This document shows, piece by piece, positions 1-7,606 of a DNA stretch of 20,244 nucleotides. How positions within the stretch are numbered: position 1 is the first letter of the stretch; every line of letters begins with the position of its first letter. Source of the stretch: Cyanobacteria bacterium UBA791 (GTDB taxonomy: Bacteria > Cyanobacteriota > Vampirovibrionia > Gastranaerophilales > Gastranaerophilaceae); the NCBI GenBank assembly GCA_002297005.1, contig DBIX01000045.1, positions 1-20,244 on the forward strand, read 5' to 3'. The position numbers and the translations under genes are program-made. The notes under the pieces were generated by a model. That model had not been told where the DNA came from and did not search any database. It saw only the letters and a program-made list of their open reading frames with translations.

Positions 1-48
1 TAATATCCTCGTTAAATTCAAAGAAAAGTGTAAAAAGTGTGTTAGTCT

Positions 49-74
49 GCCACCTGAAAAAGGTGGCTTTTCCT
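49..74 (+). terminator. Rho-independent terminator of a gene to the left
   Basis: A 7-bp perfect GC-rich stem (GCCACCT, 49-55, with AGGTGGC, 61-67) encloses a 5-nt loop and is followed on the plus strand by TTTTCCTTTT. The T-tract lies on the plus side only, so it should end a plus-strand transcript from a gene outside the window. It does not serve the minus-strand gene ending at 96, which has no clear hairpin of its own. No gene can be supported in 1-95. Confidence 0.75.
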
Positions 75-95
75 TTTCTTAGGGGTAGTTTATAT

Positions 96-1361
96 TTAAT
101 AATTTTCTTTCAAAAAGTCAACTAATTCTTTTATTGAATAATTATCATTTATAATAAATAATTTTTTGCCTGTTTCTTTTTCAACATTTTCAACAGTATT
201 TCCATCTAAAAATGTATGCGTAAAAGCTTTCAACATAATCGATGAAATTATAGCATAATCTGTTTCTTCATCTTTTATTGTATTAATTAAATCTTGTGAT
301 GTAATAAGACCCGCAACTGTAATTGTATTTCCCCAATATATTGATTTTACCGGAGTAACCTTTGTTTCAAAGTTTTCTATTTTATTTAATTCCTTTGATA
401 TTTCATCAAAAGCTACTTTTGCAGCGTAAGAGGTTGCAAAAATTACTTTTAAAGGTTTTTTAAGTTTTTTAGGTAACTTAAGTTTATAAAAATTATCAAG
501 CAAAAATCTCAAAGAACCTACGCCATCATCTAATTGAGAAAAGTTTCCATAGTATTTTGTATCAGGAATAGGTTTTTCAGCTAATATAAAAAACTCGTCA
601 GAACAGCAGACTTTTTTATATTTAGAGGCAATTTCAATGGTTTTCTCTGCAACTTCTTTAGTTACGGGTTTAAGTTCTTTTGTTCTAAATTGAGTTAAAC
701 CTACAGGTACGATTGCGACTGAAAGAATTATGTCTTTAAATTTTGACAAGTCTGAAAGAGTTCTTTCCAATTCTGCACCATCGTTGTATTCAGGGCATAG
801 CACGATTTGACAATGGATAGGGATTTGACATTTTTGTAACCATTTTAAATCGTTCATAATATTTGCAGCGTTAGGGTTTCTAAGCATTTTTACCCTAAGT
901 TCAGGATTTGTTGTTTGTACAGAAACATATAACGGTCCAAGCATTAATTTTGAAATGCGTTCTCTATCTTCGTCCTTAAGATTTGTCATTGTGATATATG
1001 TGCCTTGAAGATAAGAAAGGCGGTAATCGTCGTCCTTGATGTATAATGTTTCTCTTAATCCTTTTGGCTGTTGGTCAACGAAACAGAAAATACATTTGTT
1101 CATGCAAGGTTTAATTCTGTCGAAAACGGCACTTTCAAATATAAGTCCTAAATCCTCGTCAAAATCTTTTTCCAGTTCGATTTCTTCGTATTCGCCGTCT
1201 TGTTTTTTTATTAAAATTGTTAGTTCTTCGGCTTTTGTATAAAAGTTATAATCGATAGAATCTTTTAGTTCTATTCCGTCAATACTAATAAGCTCGTCGC
1301 CCTCTACGATTTCAAGTTCTTCTGCTATTGAATTTTCTTTTACACCACTAATTTTTGCCAT
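96..1361 (-). CDS. DUF512 family radical SAM protein with PDZ-like N-terminus
   Basis: This 421-residue protein belongs to the DUF512 family, putative Fe-S oxidoreductases known in cyanobacteria and Firmicutes; its substrate is unknown. Residues 1-70 form a PDZ-like domain (GDELISIDGIEL at 21-32). A radical SAM-type cluster motif follows, C86-x3-C90-x2-C93 (CMNKCIFCF), then VDQQPKG and the family-typical GTYITMTNL and PLYVSVQTT segments. The C-terminal half (about 215-421) is the DUF512 part. The start codon lies 14 bp inside the end of the upstream PadR-like gene, so the two are probably translationally coupled. Family assignment is confident; biochemical function is not known. Confidence 0.88.
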   Translation of the reverse strand: MAKISGVKENSIAEELEIVEGDELISIDGIELKDSIDYNFYTKAEELTILIKKQDGEYEEIELEKDFDEDLGLIFESAVFDRIKPCMNKCIFCFVDQQPKGLRETLYIKDDDYRLSYLQGTYITMTNLKDEDRERISKLMLGPLYVSVQTTNPELRVKMLRNPNAANIMNDLKWLQKCQIPIHCQIVLCPEYNDGAELERTLSDLSKFKDIILSVAIVPVGLTQFRTKELKPVTKEVAEKTIEIASKYKKVCCSDEFFILAEKPIPDTKYYGNFSQLDDGVGSLRFLLDNFYKLKLPKKLKKPLKVIFATSYAAKVAFDEISKELNKIENFETKVTPVKSIYWGNTITVAGLITSQDLINTIKDEETDYAIISSIMLKAFTHTFLDGNTVENVEKETGKKLFIINDNYSIKELVDFLKENY

Positions 1362-1869
1362 TTTCTTTTTCTAAACTTTCTACAAATTCTATAAAGTTGT
1401 CGTACTGTTTAATTGTGTTATCCAAAACGACTTTTCCATAAAAAGTGTTTGGCGTGTAATCATCATTTAAAATGTTTTCTGCTTGAAATTTATGTTCCAT
1501 AGCAACTGATTTTATATTGAACAAAACCTCTGCAACCTCTTTTTTATCAAGTAATGATGCACAAGAAATTTTTATATTTGCATTTGTAAAAAATTGTACT
1601 GGATTTTTAGGAATAGGTAAAAGAATTTGTTTTTTTAATTCCTCTTTTCCTGCTTGTGTGATTGTGTAGTATCCGTATTGTTTGCCACCCTCTGAAAGAG
1701 ATTTTCTTGATTCTATAAATCCTTTTTCTTCAAGATTTTTCAATGCAGGCTTTATTGAGCCAAAACTTGGAGTTATAAAGGCTCTAAAATAATCTTTTAT
1801 GTATTTTGAAATTTTATACATTGTTAGTTCTCTTTTTGTCAGAACAAACAGGATTAATAAGTTTATCAT
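1348..1869 (-). CDS. PadR-family transcriptional regulator
   Basis: A 173-residue protein with an N-terminal winged helix typical of PadR regulators. After a short hydrophobic helix (LLILFVLTKRELTMYKI) come the recognition-helix signature PSFGSIKPALKNLEEKGFI (about 34-52) and a wing ending in YGYYTITQAGKEEL. The C-terminal part resembles the PadR helical dimerisation region. A TAA stop lies two codons upstream in frame, so ATG at 1869 is the earliest possible start. An AAGGA sits unusually close to it, directly before the ATG, so a later start at Met17 cannot be excluded, although it would remove a helix normally present. It overlaps the radical SAM gene by 14 bp and is divergent from uppS. 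The ligand is unknown. Confidence 0.85.
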   Translation of the reverse strand: MINLLILFVLTKRELTMYKISKYIKDYFRAFITPSFGSIKPALKNLEEKGFIESRKSLSEGGKQYGYYTITQAGKEELKKQILLPIPKNPVQFFTNANIKISCASLLDKKEVAEVLFNIKSVAMEHKFQAENILNDDYTPNTFYGKVVLDNTIKQYDNFIEFVESLEKENGKN

Positions 1870-1936
1870 TCCTTAAATTTAACACAAAATACTTAATATG
1901 TGTACAATTTTTGATTTTTAATATAAAATAATTGCT

Positions 1937-2662
1937 ATGGAAAAGATGGATAAAGAAAAAATTAAAGAAATTGTTAAAGTCAATGAATTTAAACATTTGG
2001 CTGTGATTATGGACGGTAATAGAAGATGGGCAAAAGAAAGAAATTTGCCATCCGCTTTTGGACATAAAAAAGGTGTTACTGCTCTAAAAGATACAGTTAG
2101 AAATTGTGATAAATATGGTATTGAATACCTTACTGTTTATGCATTTTCTACTGAAAATTGGAATAGAAAAAAAGAAGAAGTAGACTTCTTGATGGGGTTA
2201 ATTAAATCAACATTGGATAACGAAATCTCTGAACTTTATGATGAAAATGTTCTTATTTCGTTCCTTGGTGACGTTACAAAATTAAGCCCTATGTTACGTG
2301 AAACTTTAAAAAATGCAGAAGAAAAAACTAAAAATAATACAGGTGTAAAATTAAATATTGCATTAAATTATGGTTCTCGTGATGAAATTGTTCATGCTGT
2401 AAAAAATATTATTAAAGCTGGTTACAAAGAAGAAGATATAACTGAAGAGCTTATTTCAAAAGAACTTTATACAAAAGGTATGCCTGATCCTGATTTGCTT
2501 GTTAGAACAGGCGGTGAAATGAGAATTTCAAACTATCTTTTATGGCAAATCGCTTATTCAGAATTTTATGTTACAAATAAATTCTGGCCTGAATTTGATG
2601 AAGAAGAATTGATTAATGCAATTTTAGAATTTAACAATAGAAATAGAAGATTTGGAGTATAA
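1937..2662 (+). CDS. uppS: Isoprenyl transferase (undecaprenyl diphosphate synthase)
   Basis: This cis-prenyltransferase makes undecaprenyl diphosphate, the lipid carrier for peptidoglycan and other envelope polymers, from farnesyl diphosphate and isopentenyl diphosphate at the membrane surface. The family signature HLAVIMDGNRRWAKE lies at residues 20-34 and includes the Mg-binding catalytic Asp26, Asn28 and Arg30; His43 follows in AFGHKKG. Downstream are VYAFSTENW, the RTGGEMRISNYLLWQ block and FWPEF near the C-terminus. At 241 residues the length is normal. The ribosome-binding site before 1937 is weak; an in-frame ATG at 1946 is preceded by GGAAAAG and is a possible alternative. Only one base separates its stop from rdgB, so the two are co-transcribed. 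Confidence 0.95.
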   Translation: MEKMDKEKIKEIVKVNEFKHLAVIMDGNRRWAKERNLPSAFGHKKGVTALKDTVRNCDKYGIEYLTVYAFSTENWNRKKEEVDFLMGLIKSTLDNEISELYDENVLISFLGDVTKLSPMLRETLKNAEEKTKNNTGVKLNIALNYGSRDEIVHAVKNIIKAGYKEEDITEELISKELYTKGMPDPDLLVRTGGEMRISNYLLWQIAYSEFYVTNKFWPEFDEEELINAILEFNNRNRRFGV

Positions 2663-2663
2663 A

Positions 2664-3236
2664 ATGGAAATCGTTTTGGCAACAAATAATCCTCACAAAT
2701 TACATGAGGTTCAAAAAATATGTGAGGGTATAGATGTGACATTTGTGTTGCCACCAAAAGAATTTAATCCTGAAGAAACTGGGAGTACATTTTTTGAAAA
2801 TTCTTACATAAAAGCAAAAGCTGCCAATGATTTAACTAATAAAATGACATTAGCCGATGATTCTGGTCTTTGTGTAGATGCATTAGATGGTGCTCCAGGG
2901 TTGTATTCAAATAGATTTGCTGGTACTCAACAAGAAAAAATCAATAAGTTGCTTGACTGTTTAAAAGATAAAACCAACAGAAGTGCTAAGTTCTGTTGTG
3001 CAATGACTCTTTTAAATGAAAAAGGTGAAATTATTTTTAAAGCACTAGGCGAATGTCACGGTGAAATTGTAAAAGAACAAAAAGGTGTAAATGGTTTTGG
3101 CTATGATCCGATATTTTTACCAAAAAATCACGATTTAACCATGGCTGAACTTTCAGAGGATGAAAAAAATGAAATTTCACATAGGGGTAACGCTCTAAAT
3201 CAAGTAATTGATTTTTTAAGTAATATTGATAAATAG
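2664..3236 (+). CDS. rdgB: XTP/dITP diphosphatase (RdgB/HAM1 family)
   Basis: A 190-residue house-cleaning nucleotidase that hydrolyses XTP, dITP and ITP to monophosphates so that deaminated purines are not built into DNA or RNA. It begins with MEIVLATNNPHKLHEV, carries the catalytic Asp pair in TLADDSGL (D65-D66), then GAPGLYSNRFAG, GFGYDPIFLP and SHRGNAL, the complete set of HAM1 motifs. ATG at 2664 is chosen over an in-frame TTG at 2652 because GGAG at 2654-2657 sits at correct distance from the ATG and the family starts at this methionine. It follows uppS by one base. Confidence 0.95.
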   Translation: MEIVLATNNPHKLHEVQKICEGIDVTFVLPPKEFNPEETGSTFFENSYIKAKAANDLTNKMTLADDSGLCVDALDGAPGLYSNRFAGTQQEKINKLLDCLKDKTNRSAKFCCAMTLLNEKGEIIFKALGECHGEIVKEQKGVNGFGYDPIFLPKNHDLTMAELSEDEKNEISHRGNALNQVIDFLSNIDK

Positions 3237-3247
3237 TGATTTTCCGC

Positions 3248-3276
3248 TTGCTTTTGAATTTTCTTTATACGATAAT
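3248..3276 (+). promoter_or_regulatory. Candidate sigma-70 promoter of the hydrogenase operon
   Basis: TTGCTT (3248-3253) and GATAAT (3271-3276) are separated by exactly 17 bp, giving a predicted transcript start near 3283 and a leader of about 78 nt before hydC. TATAAG at 3334-3339 is a second, weaker -10-like sequence without a clear -35. The choice is by eye only. Confidence 0.4.
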
Positions 3277-3294
3277 TGAAACATGCATTTTTAT

Positions 3295-3312
3295 TTGTGA
3301 AAGATGTCACAA
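3295..3312. promoter_or_regulatory. Rex- or CRP/FNR-like operator upstream of hydCBA
   Basis: The 18-bp near-palindrome reads TTGTGAAAGATGTCACAA. It matches the published Rex consensus TTGTGAA-N4-TTCACAA at 13 of 14 fixed positions, and also contains a perfect CRP-type TGTGA-N6-TCACA. Rex senses the NADH/NAD+ ratio and represses fermentative and hydrogenase genes in many anaerobes, so Rex is the better fit beside an NAD(H)-linked hydrogenase. The sequence alone does not exclude a CRP-family protein. It would lie just downstream of the predicted transcript start, a repressing position. Confidence 0.6.
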
Positions 3313-3360
3313 TTAAAGTTTTCTGCATAAAATTATAAGAAGTATAAAGGAGATTTTAGA

Positions 3361-3858
3361 ATGACAACAGATAGTCAAAAAAAAGTTGACATTGCTGTAT
3401 TGGATAAAATTATCGCCGATTGTGGCGGTGATAAATCTCATTTGATTGCAATGTTGCAAAAAGTACAGGAAGTATATAGATACGTTCCTGAAGATGCAAT
3501 GATTTATATCGGTACAAAAATCGAAGATTTGTCACCTGCTACTGTATTTGGTGTTGCAACTTTCTATGCACAATTTTCATTAGATCCAAAAGGTAAATAT
3601 GAAATCAGATGTTGTGATGGTACAGCTTGTCACGTTAGAGGTTCAATGCCAGTATTAAACGCTATTAAAGAAAAATTAGAATTAAAAGACGGCAAGTTTA
3701 CTACTGCTGATGGTTTATTCTCATTAGAAACTGTTAGTTGCTTAGGTGCTTGTGGTTTAGCTCCTGTTGTTGTTGTAAATGGTAAAGTTTATCCTCAAAT
3801 GACAGCTGACGCTATTAGAGTAGTTATTGACACTATCATGCAAGAGGAGAATAAATAA
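3361..3858 (+). CDS. hydC: NuoE-like [2Fe-2S] subunit of NAD-dependent [FeFe]-hydrogenase
   Basis: This 165-residue thioredoxin-like ferredoxin is homologous to complex I NuoE and to HydC of trimeric hydrogenases. It passes electrons between the flavin subunit and the rest of the complex in the cytoplasm. Its four cluster ligands are C85 and C90 (CDGTAC) and C127 and C131 (CLGAC); VFGVATFYAQF at 62-72 is the usual NuoE motif. A strong Shine-Dalgarno AAAGGAG (3346-3352) lies 8 bp before the ATG. It is first in an operon ordered hydC-hydB-hydA, the order known from Thermotoga maritima, and its TAA overlaps the hydB ATG by one base. Confidence 0.93.
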   Translation: MTTDSQKKVDIAVLDKIIADCGGDKSHLIAMLQKVQEVYRYVPEDAMIYIGTKIEDLSPATVFGVATFYAQFSLDPKGKYEIRCCDGTACHVRGSMPVLNAIKEKLELKDGKFTTADGLFSLETVSCLGACGLAPVVVVNGKVYPQMTADAIRVVIDTIMQEENK

Positions 3859-5711
3859 TGGAACTAACAATAGATATTAAAAAAGAGCAAGAAAAAGCTC
3901 AAGAACAAATTAAGGAACAAGGTTATAGAGTTCTAGTATGTGGCGGTACAGGTTGCGTTGCAAATGGTTCTGAAAAAGTTATGCAAAAATTCAGAGATTT
4001 GGGTGCAAACGTTTCAACTTTATCTGATTATGATAAATTGACTGTTATTCCAACAGGTTGTCACGGCTTTTGTGAACAAGGTGTTTTGGTAATTTTACCT
4101 GACCAACATACAGCTTATGTAAAAGTAAAAGTTGAAGATGTAGAAGAAATCTTTAATTCTCACATTGTGGGTGGAAAACCAGTTGAAAGACTTTTATATG
4201 TTGATCCAGCTACAAAACAATCAGTTCAAAAACCTGAAGAAATCAATTTTTACGCAAAACAAACTCGTACTGCTTTAAGAAATTGTGGTCATATTAACGC
4301 TGAATCAATCGATGAGGCTATTGCTGTCGGAGCTTATGAAGCTTTAGCAAAAGTTTTAAAAGAAGAAGACCAAGAAGCAGTTATTAAAACAATTGAAGAT
4401 TCTGGTTTAAGAGGTAGAGGTGGCGGAGGCTTCCCTACTGGTAGAAAATGGAGAAGTGTTTACCAACATAGAGGCGGAAAATCTTATGTAATCTGTAATG
4501 GTGATGAGGGTGACCCTGGTGCATTTATGGATAGATCAGTAATGGAAGGTGATCCTCACAAATTATTAGAAGGTATGGCAGTAGCCGCTTATGCTATTGG
4601 TGCTGATGAGGGTTATATTTACGTTCGTGCAGAATATCCGTTGGCAATTAAACGTTTGAGAAAAGCTATTGCTGATGCAGAAGAAAAACATTACTTAGGT
4701 AAAAATATAATGGGAACAAATTTCTCATTTGAAATTCATATTAAAGAGGGTGCTGGTGCATTCGTTTGTGGTGAATCTTCGGCTCTTATCGCATCTATTG
4801 AGGGCGAAAGAGGTATGCCAAGACCAAAAAATATCCACATGGCAGAATGCGGTTTATTCAAACGTCCAACTTTGTTGAACAATGTTGAAACATTTGCAAA
4901 TGTTCCTCTAATTATTACAAATGGTGCTGAATGGTTTAGTGCTATGGGTACAGAAACTTCTAAAGGTACAAAAACTTTTGCCTTAACTGGTGAAGTTAAT
5001 AATACTGGTTTAATCGAAGTTCCAATGGATACAACTCTTAGACAAATCGTATTTGATTTGGGTGGCGGTATCAGAAATGGTAAAAAATTCAAAGCCGTTC
5101 AAATCGGTGGTCCATCAGGTGGTTGTTTAACAGAAGAACACTTAGATATGGCTATGGATTATGATCAACTTACAAAAGTTGGAGCTATGGTTGGTTCAGG
5201 TGGACTTGTTGTTATGAACGAGGACACTTGTATTGTTGAAGTTGCTCGTTTCTTTATGAGTTTTACTCAACACGAATCTTGCGGTAAATGTACGCCTTGC
5301 CGTGAGGGTACAAAACAAATGTTACACATTTTAGAAAAAATTGTTCATGGTGAGGGAACAATGGAAGATTTAGATACACTTGAAGAACTTGGAAAAGTTA
5401 TTAAAGAGGGTTCTTTATGTGGTTTAGGTAAATCTGCTCCAAATCCTGTACTTTCAACATTGAAATACTTTAAGGATGAATATATTGCTCACATTAAAGA
5501 TAAAAAATGTCCAGCAGGTGTATGTAAAGCTCTTAAAACATATACTATTGATGAAGAAAAATGTAAGGGTTGTACAAAATGTGCAAGAAATTGCCCTGTT
5601 GGTGCAATTGAGGGAAAAGTTAAGGAAGCTCACAAAATTGATCAATCAAAATGTATCAAATGTGGTGCTTGTGCAGCTAACTGTCCGTTCAAGGCAATAG
5701 TTTTAAATTAG
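3858..5711 (+). CDS. hydB: NuoF-like flavin/NADH subunit of [FeFe]-hydrogenase (HydB)
   Basis: A 617-residue subunit that binds FMN and NAD(H) and is the site where bifurcating hydrogenases couple NADH and ferredoxin to H2. Domains in order: an N-terminal thioredoxin-like [2Fe-2S] domain (C28, C33, C68, C72); the NuoF core with GRGGGGFPTGRKW (186-198, FMN/NADH site) and NGDEGDPGAFMDR; an SLBB-like segment; the NuoF [4Fe-4S] site (C475, C478, C481, C521); and a C-terminal two-cluster ferredoxin domain (C569/572/575/579 and C599/602/605/609). Plain complex I NuoF lacks both end domains, so this is the HydB architecture. Start and stop overlap the neighbour by one base; SD AGGAG lies at 3844-3849. 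Confidence 0.93.
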   Translation: MELTIDIKKEQEKAQEQIKEQGYRVLVCGGTGCVANGSEKVMQKFRDLGANVSTLSDYDKLTVIPTGCHGFCEQGVLVILPDQHTAYVKVKVEDVEEIFNSHIVGGKPVERLLYVDPATKQSVQKPEEINFYAKQTRTALRNCGHINAESIDEAIAVGAYEALAKVLKEEDQEAVIKTIEDSGLRGRGGGGFPTGRKWRSVYQHRGGKSYVICNGDEGDPGAFMDRSVMEGDPHKLLEGMAVAAYAIGADEGYIYVRAEYPLAIKRLRKAIADAEEKHYLGKNIMGTNFSFEIHIKEGAGAFVCGESSALIASIEGERGMPRPKNIHMAECGLFKRPTLLNNVETFANVPLIITNGAEWFSAMGTETSKGTKTFALTGEVNNTGLIEVPMDTTLRQIVFDLGGGIRNGKKFKAVQIGGPSGGCLTEEHLDMAMDYDQLTKVGAMVGSGGLVVMNEDTCIVEVARFFMSFTQHESCGKCTPCREGTKQMLHILEKIVHGEGTMEDLDTLEELGKVIKEGSLCGLGKSAPNPVLSTLKYFKDEYIAHIKDKKCPAGVCKALKTYTIDEEKCKGCTKCARNCPVGAIEGKVKEAHKIDQSKCIKCGACAANCPFKAIVLN

Positions 5712-5733
5712 TTAAGGTATAAGGATAAAATCA

Positions 5734-7497
5734 ATGAGTGATAAAAAAACATTATTTATAAACAACCAAGAGGTTGAATTTACAGACGAAAAGACTGTAT
5801 TAGAAGTTATCCGTAATAACGGATTTAACGTTCCAACATTTTGTGACAGACCTGAATTAAGTCAATTTGGTGCTTGCAGAATGTGCGTTGTAGAACAAGA
5901 GGGTAGAGGTATTCAAGCTTCTTGTACAATGCCACCAAGAGCAGGTATCAAAATTTTTACACATTCAGCAAAAGTTAGAAAAATTAGAAAAACAATTTTA
6001 GAATTGTTACTAGCAAATCACGATAGAGAATGTACAACTTGTGAAAAATCAGGTAATTGTGATTTACAAAGATACGCAGAAGAATATGATGTAAGAAGTA
6101 TTAAATATCCAACAATGAAGAAAGAAGATATGTTGGAAATTGATGATACAAATCCATCAATCGTTCGTGACCCTAATAAATGTATTCTTTGTGGTGCTTG
6201 TGTTAGAGCTTGTAATGAGTTTCAAGGTCATGCAGTTTTAGGTTTTGCAAATCGTGGTTCAAAAACAGTTGTTCAACCAATGAATGGCAGAAAATTGGCG
6301 GATGTTGATTGTGTATATTGTGGTCAATGTCAATCAGTTTGTCCAACTGGTGCATTAACAATTAAATCTGATGTTGAAAAAGTTTGGGATTTAATTAATG
6401 ATTCAGAAAAGAAAGTTGTAGTTCAAGTAGCTCCTGCAGTACGTGTTGCTCTAGGTGAAATGTTTGGACTAAAAGCTGGTGAAAACGTTATTGGTAAAAT
6501 CTATTCAGCATTAAGAAAAATCGGTTTTGACTTGATTTTTGATACAAACTTCTCAGCAGATTTAACAATTATGGAAGAAGCTACAGAGTTTGTAGGCAGA
6601 TTAACGAAAGGTGAAAATCTTCCATTGTTTACTTCTTGCTGTCCAGCTTGGGTAAGATATATGGAAACTCAACATCCTGATATGTTAAATCATTTATCAA
6701 CTTGTAAATCACCACAAGGTATGCTTTCACCTGTTGTGAAAGAACTTTTACCAAAATATCACGACGGATTTACAAAAGAAAATATTGCAGTTGTATCAAT
6801 TATGCCTTGTACAGGTAAAAAATATGAACGTACTCGTAAACAATTAATGCGTGACGGAAAACCTGAAACAGATGTAGTTTTAACAACTCAAGAATTTGCA
6901 AGAATGATTAAATCAGCTGGTATTGATTTTGCATCACTACAAGAGGAAAAAGCGGATTCTCCATTCGGTGAATATACAGGGGCTGCAACAATCTTTGGTG
7001 CATCAGGTGGTGTTGCTGAAGCTGCTGCAAGAACTGCATATTATTTCGTAACAGGTGAAAATATTGGAAATGACGACATTAAAGAAATGCGTGGTGTTGA
7101 TAAAAATACTCGTTCAAAAACAGTTGAACTTGATATTAAAGGTACTCACGTAGTTGTTAGAGTTGTTTCTACATTAAAAGAAGCTGAAAAAGCAATCCAA
7201 GAAATTAAAAACGGTACTGCAAACTTCCAATTACTTGAAGTTATGGCTTGTCCAGGTGGTTGCGTAAATGGTGGCGGTCAACCAAGAAGTTGCGAAGATG
7301 CAAAAATTAAGGTTGAACGTGCTAAAGGCTTATACGCAGAAGATGCACATCTAGAACATAGACGTTCTCATGAAAATCCTGATATTATTAGAATTTATAA
7401 AGACGATTTAGAAAATCCAAATTCTCATAAAGCTCATGAGTTGTTACATACAACTTACGCTGATGAAAGAACTGGTTCGTATAAAGATATAAACTAA
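5734..7497 (+). CDS. hydA: [FeFe]-hydrogenase catalytic subunit (HydA)
   Basis: A 587-residue catalytic subunit that reversibly reduces protons to H2 at the H-cluster. N-terminal clusters: [2Fe-2S] (C37, C48, C51, C64), His-ligated [4Fe-4S] (H96, C100, C103, C109) and two [4Fe-4S] ferredoxin sites (C150/153/156/160; C193/196/199/203). H-domain signatures are all present: TSCCPAW with proton-relay C302 and ligand C303, MPCTGKK with C359, and MACPGGC with C506 and C510. Length and layout match Clostridium CpI; the extra C-terminal [2Fe-2S] domain of Thermotoga HydA is absent. SD AAGGA lies 8 bp before the ATG, and the gap from hydB is 22 bp. The maturases HydE, HydF and HydG are not in the window. 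Confidence 0.95.
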   Translation: MSDKKTLFINNQEVEFTDEKTVLEVIRNNGFNVPTFCDRPELSQFGACRMCVVEQEGRGIQASCTMPPRAGIKIFTHSAKVRKIRKTILELLLANHDRECTTCEKSGNCDLQRYAEEYDVRSIKYPTMKKEDMLEIDDTNPSIVRDPNKCILCGACVRACNEFQGHAVLGFANRGSKTVVQPMNGRKLADVDCVYCGQCQSVCPTGALTIKSDVEKVWDLINDSEKKVVVQVAPAVRVALGEMFGLKAGENVIGKIYSALRKIGFDLIFDTNFSADLTIMEEATEFVGRLTKGENLPLFTSCCPAWVRYMETQHPDMLNHLSTCKSPQGMLSPVVKELLPKYHDGFTKENIAVVSIMPCTGKKYERTRKQLMRDGKPETDVVLTTQEFARMIKSAGIDFASLQEEKADSPFGEYTGAATIFGASGGVAEAAARTAYYFVTGENIGNDDIKEMRGVDKNTRSKTVELDIKGTHVVVRVVSTLKEAEKAIQEIKNGTANFQLLEVMACPGGCVNGGGQPRSCEDAKIKVERAKGLYAEDAHLEHRRSHENPDIIRIYKDDLENPNSHKAHELLHTTYADERTGSYKDIN

Positions 7498-7507
7498 TTA
7501 ATGTTCA

Positions 7508-7552
7508 AAAGAAGTTGCGAGTTGATAAAATCAACTCGCAACTTCTTTATTT
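7508..7552 (+). terminator. Terminator of the hydCBA operon
   Basis: A perfect 18-bp stem (7508-7525 with 7531-7548) around a 5-nt loop lies 10 bp after the hydA stop and is followed by a short T-rich tail (TTTATTTG). Its position and strength indicate it ends the hydrogenase transcript. The A-rich left flank could let it act weakly on the minus strand as well. Confidence 0.8.
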
Positions 7553-7589
7553 GCAATAAAAAAGAGTAGGCATATAACCTACTCTTTTT
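7553..7589 (-). terminator. Terminator of the gltD-like gene (probably bidirectional)
   Basis: Arms 7559-7570 and 7578-7589 pair over 12 bp, with a 7-nt loop. Read on the minus strand it lies about 18 bp past the gltD-like stop and ends in a run of T. The plus strand also has a T-run, so it can back up the hydA terminator between these convergent genes. Confidence 0.75.
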
Positions 7590-7606
7590 ATTATATTTGT
7601 ACTTAA

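Noticed and set aside
1036..1242. Plus-strand reading frame inside the radical SAM gene
   Set aside because: Antisense of a conserved domain, with no ribosome site or homology signal.
2652..2663. TTG start for rdgB
   Set aside because: It overlaps the uppS stop and the ribosome site; the family begins at the ATG at 2664.
5454..5700. Short frames on both strands at the end of hydB
   Set aside because: They are out-of-frame reads of the Cys-rich ferredoxin domain of HydB.
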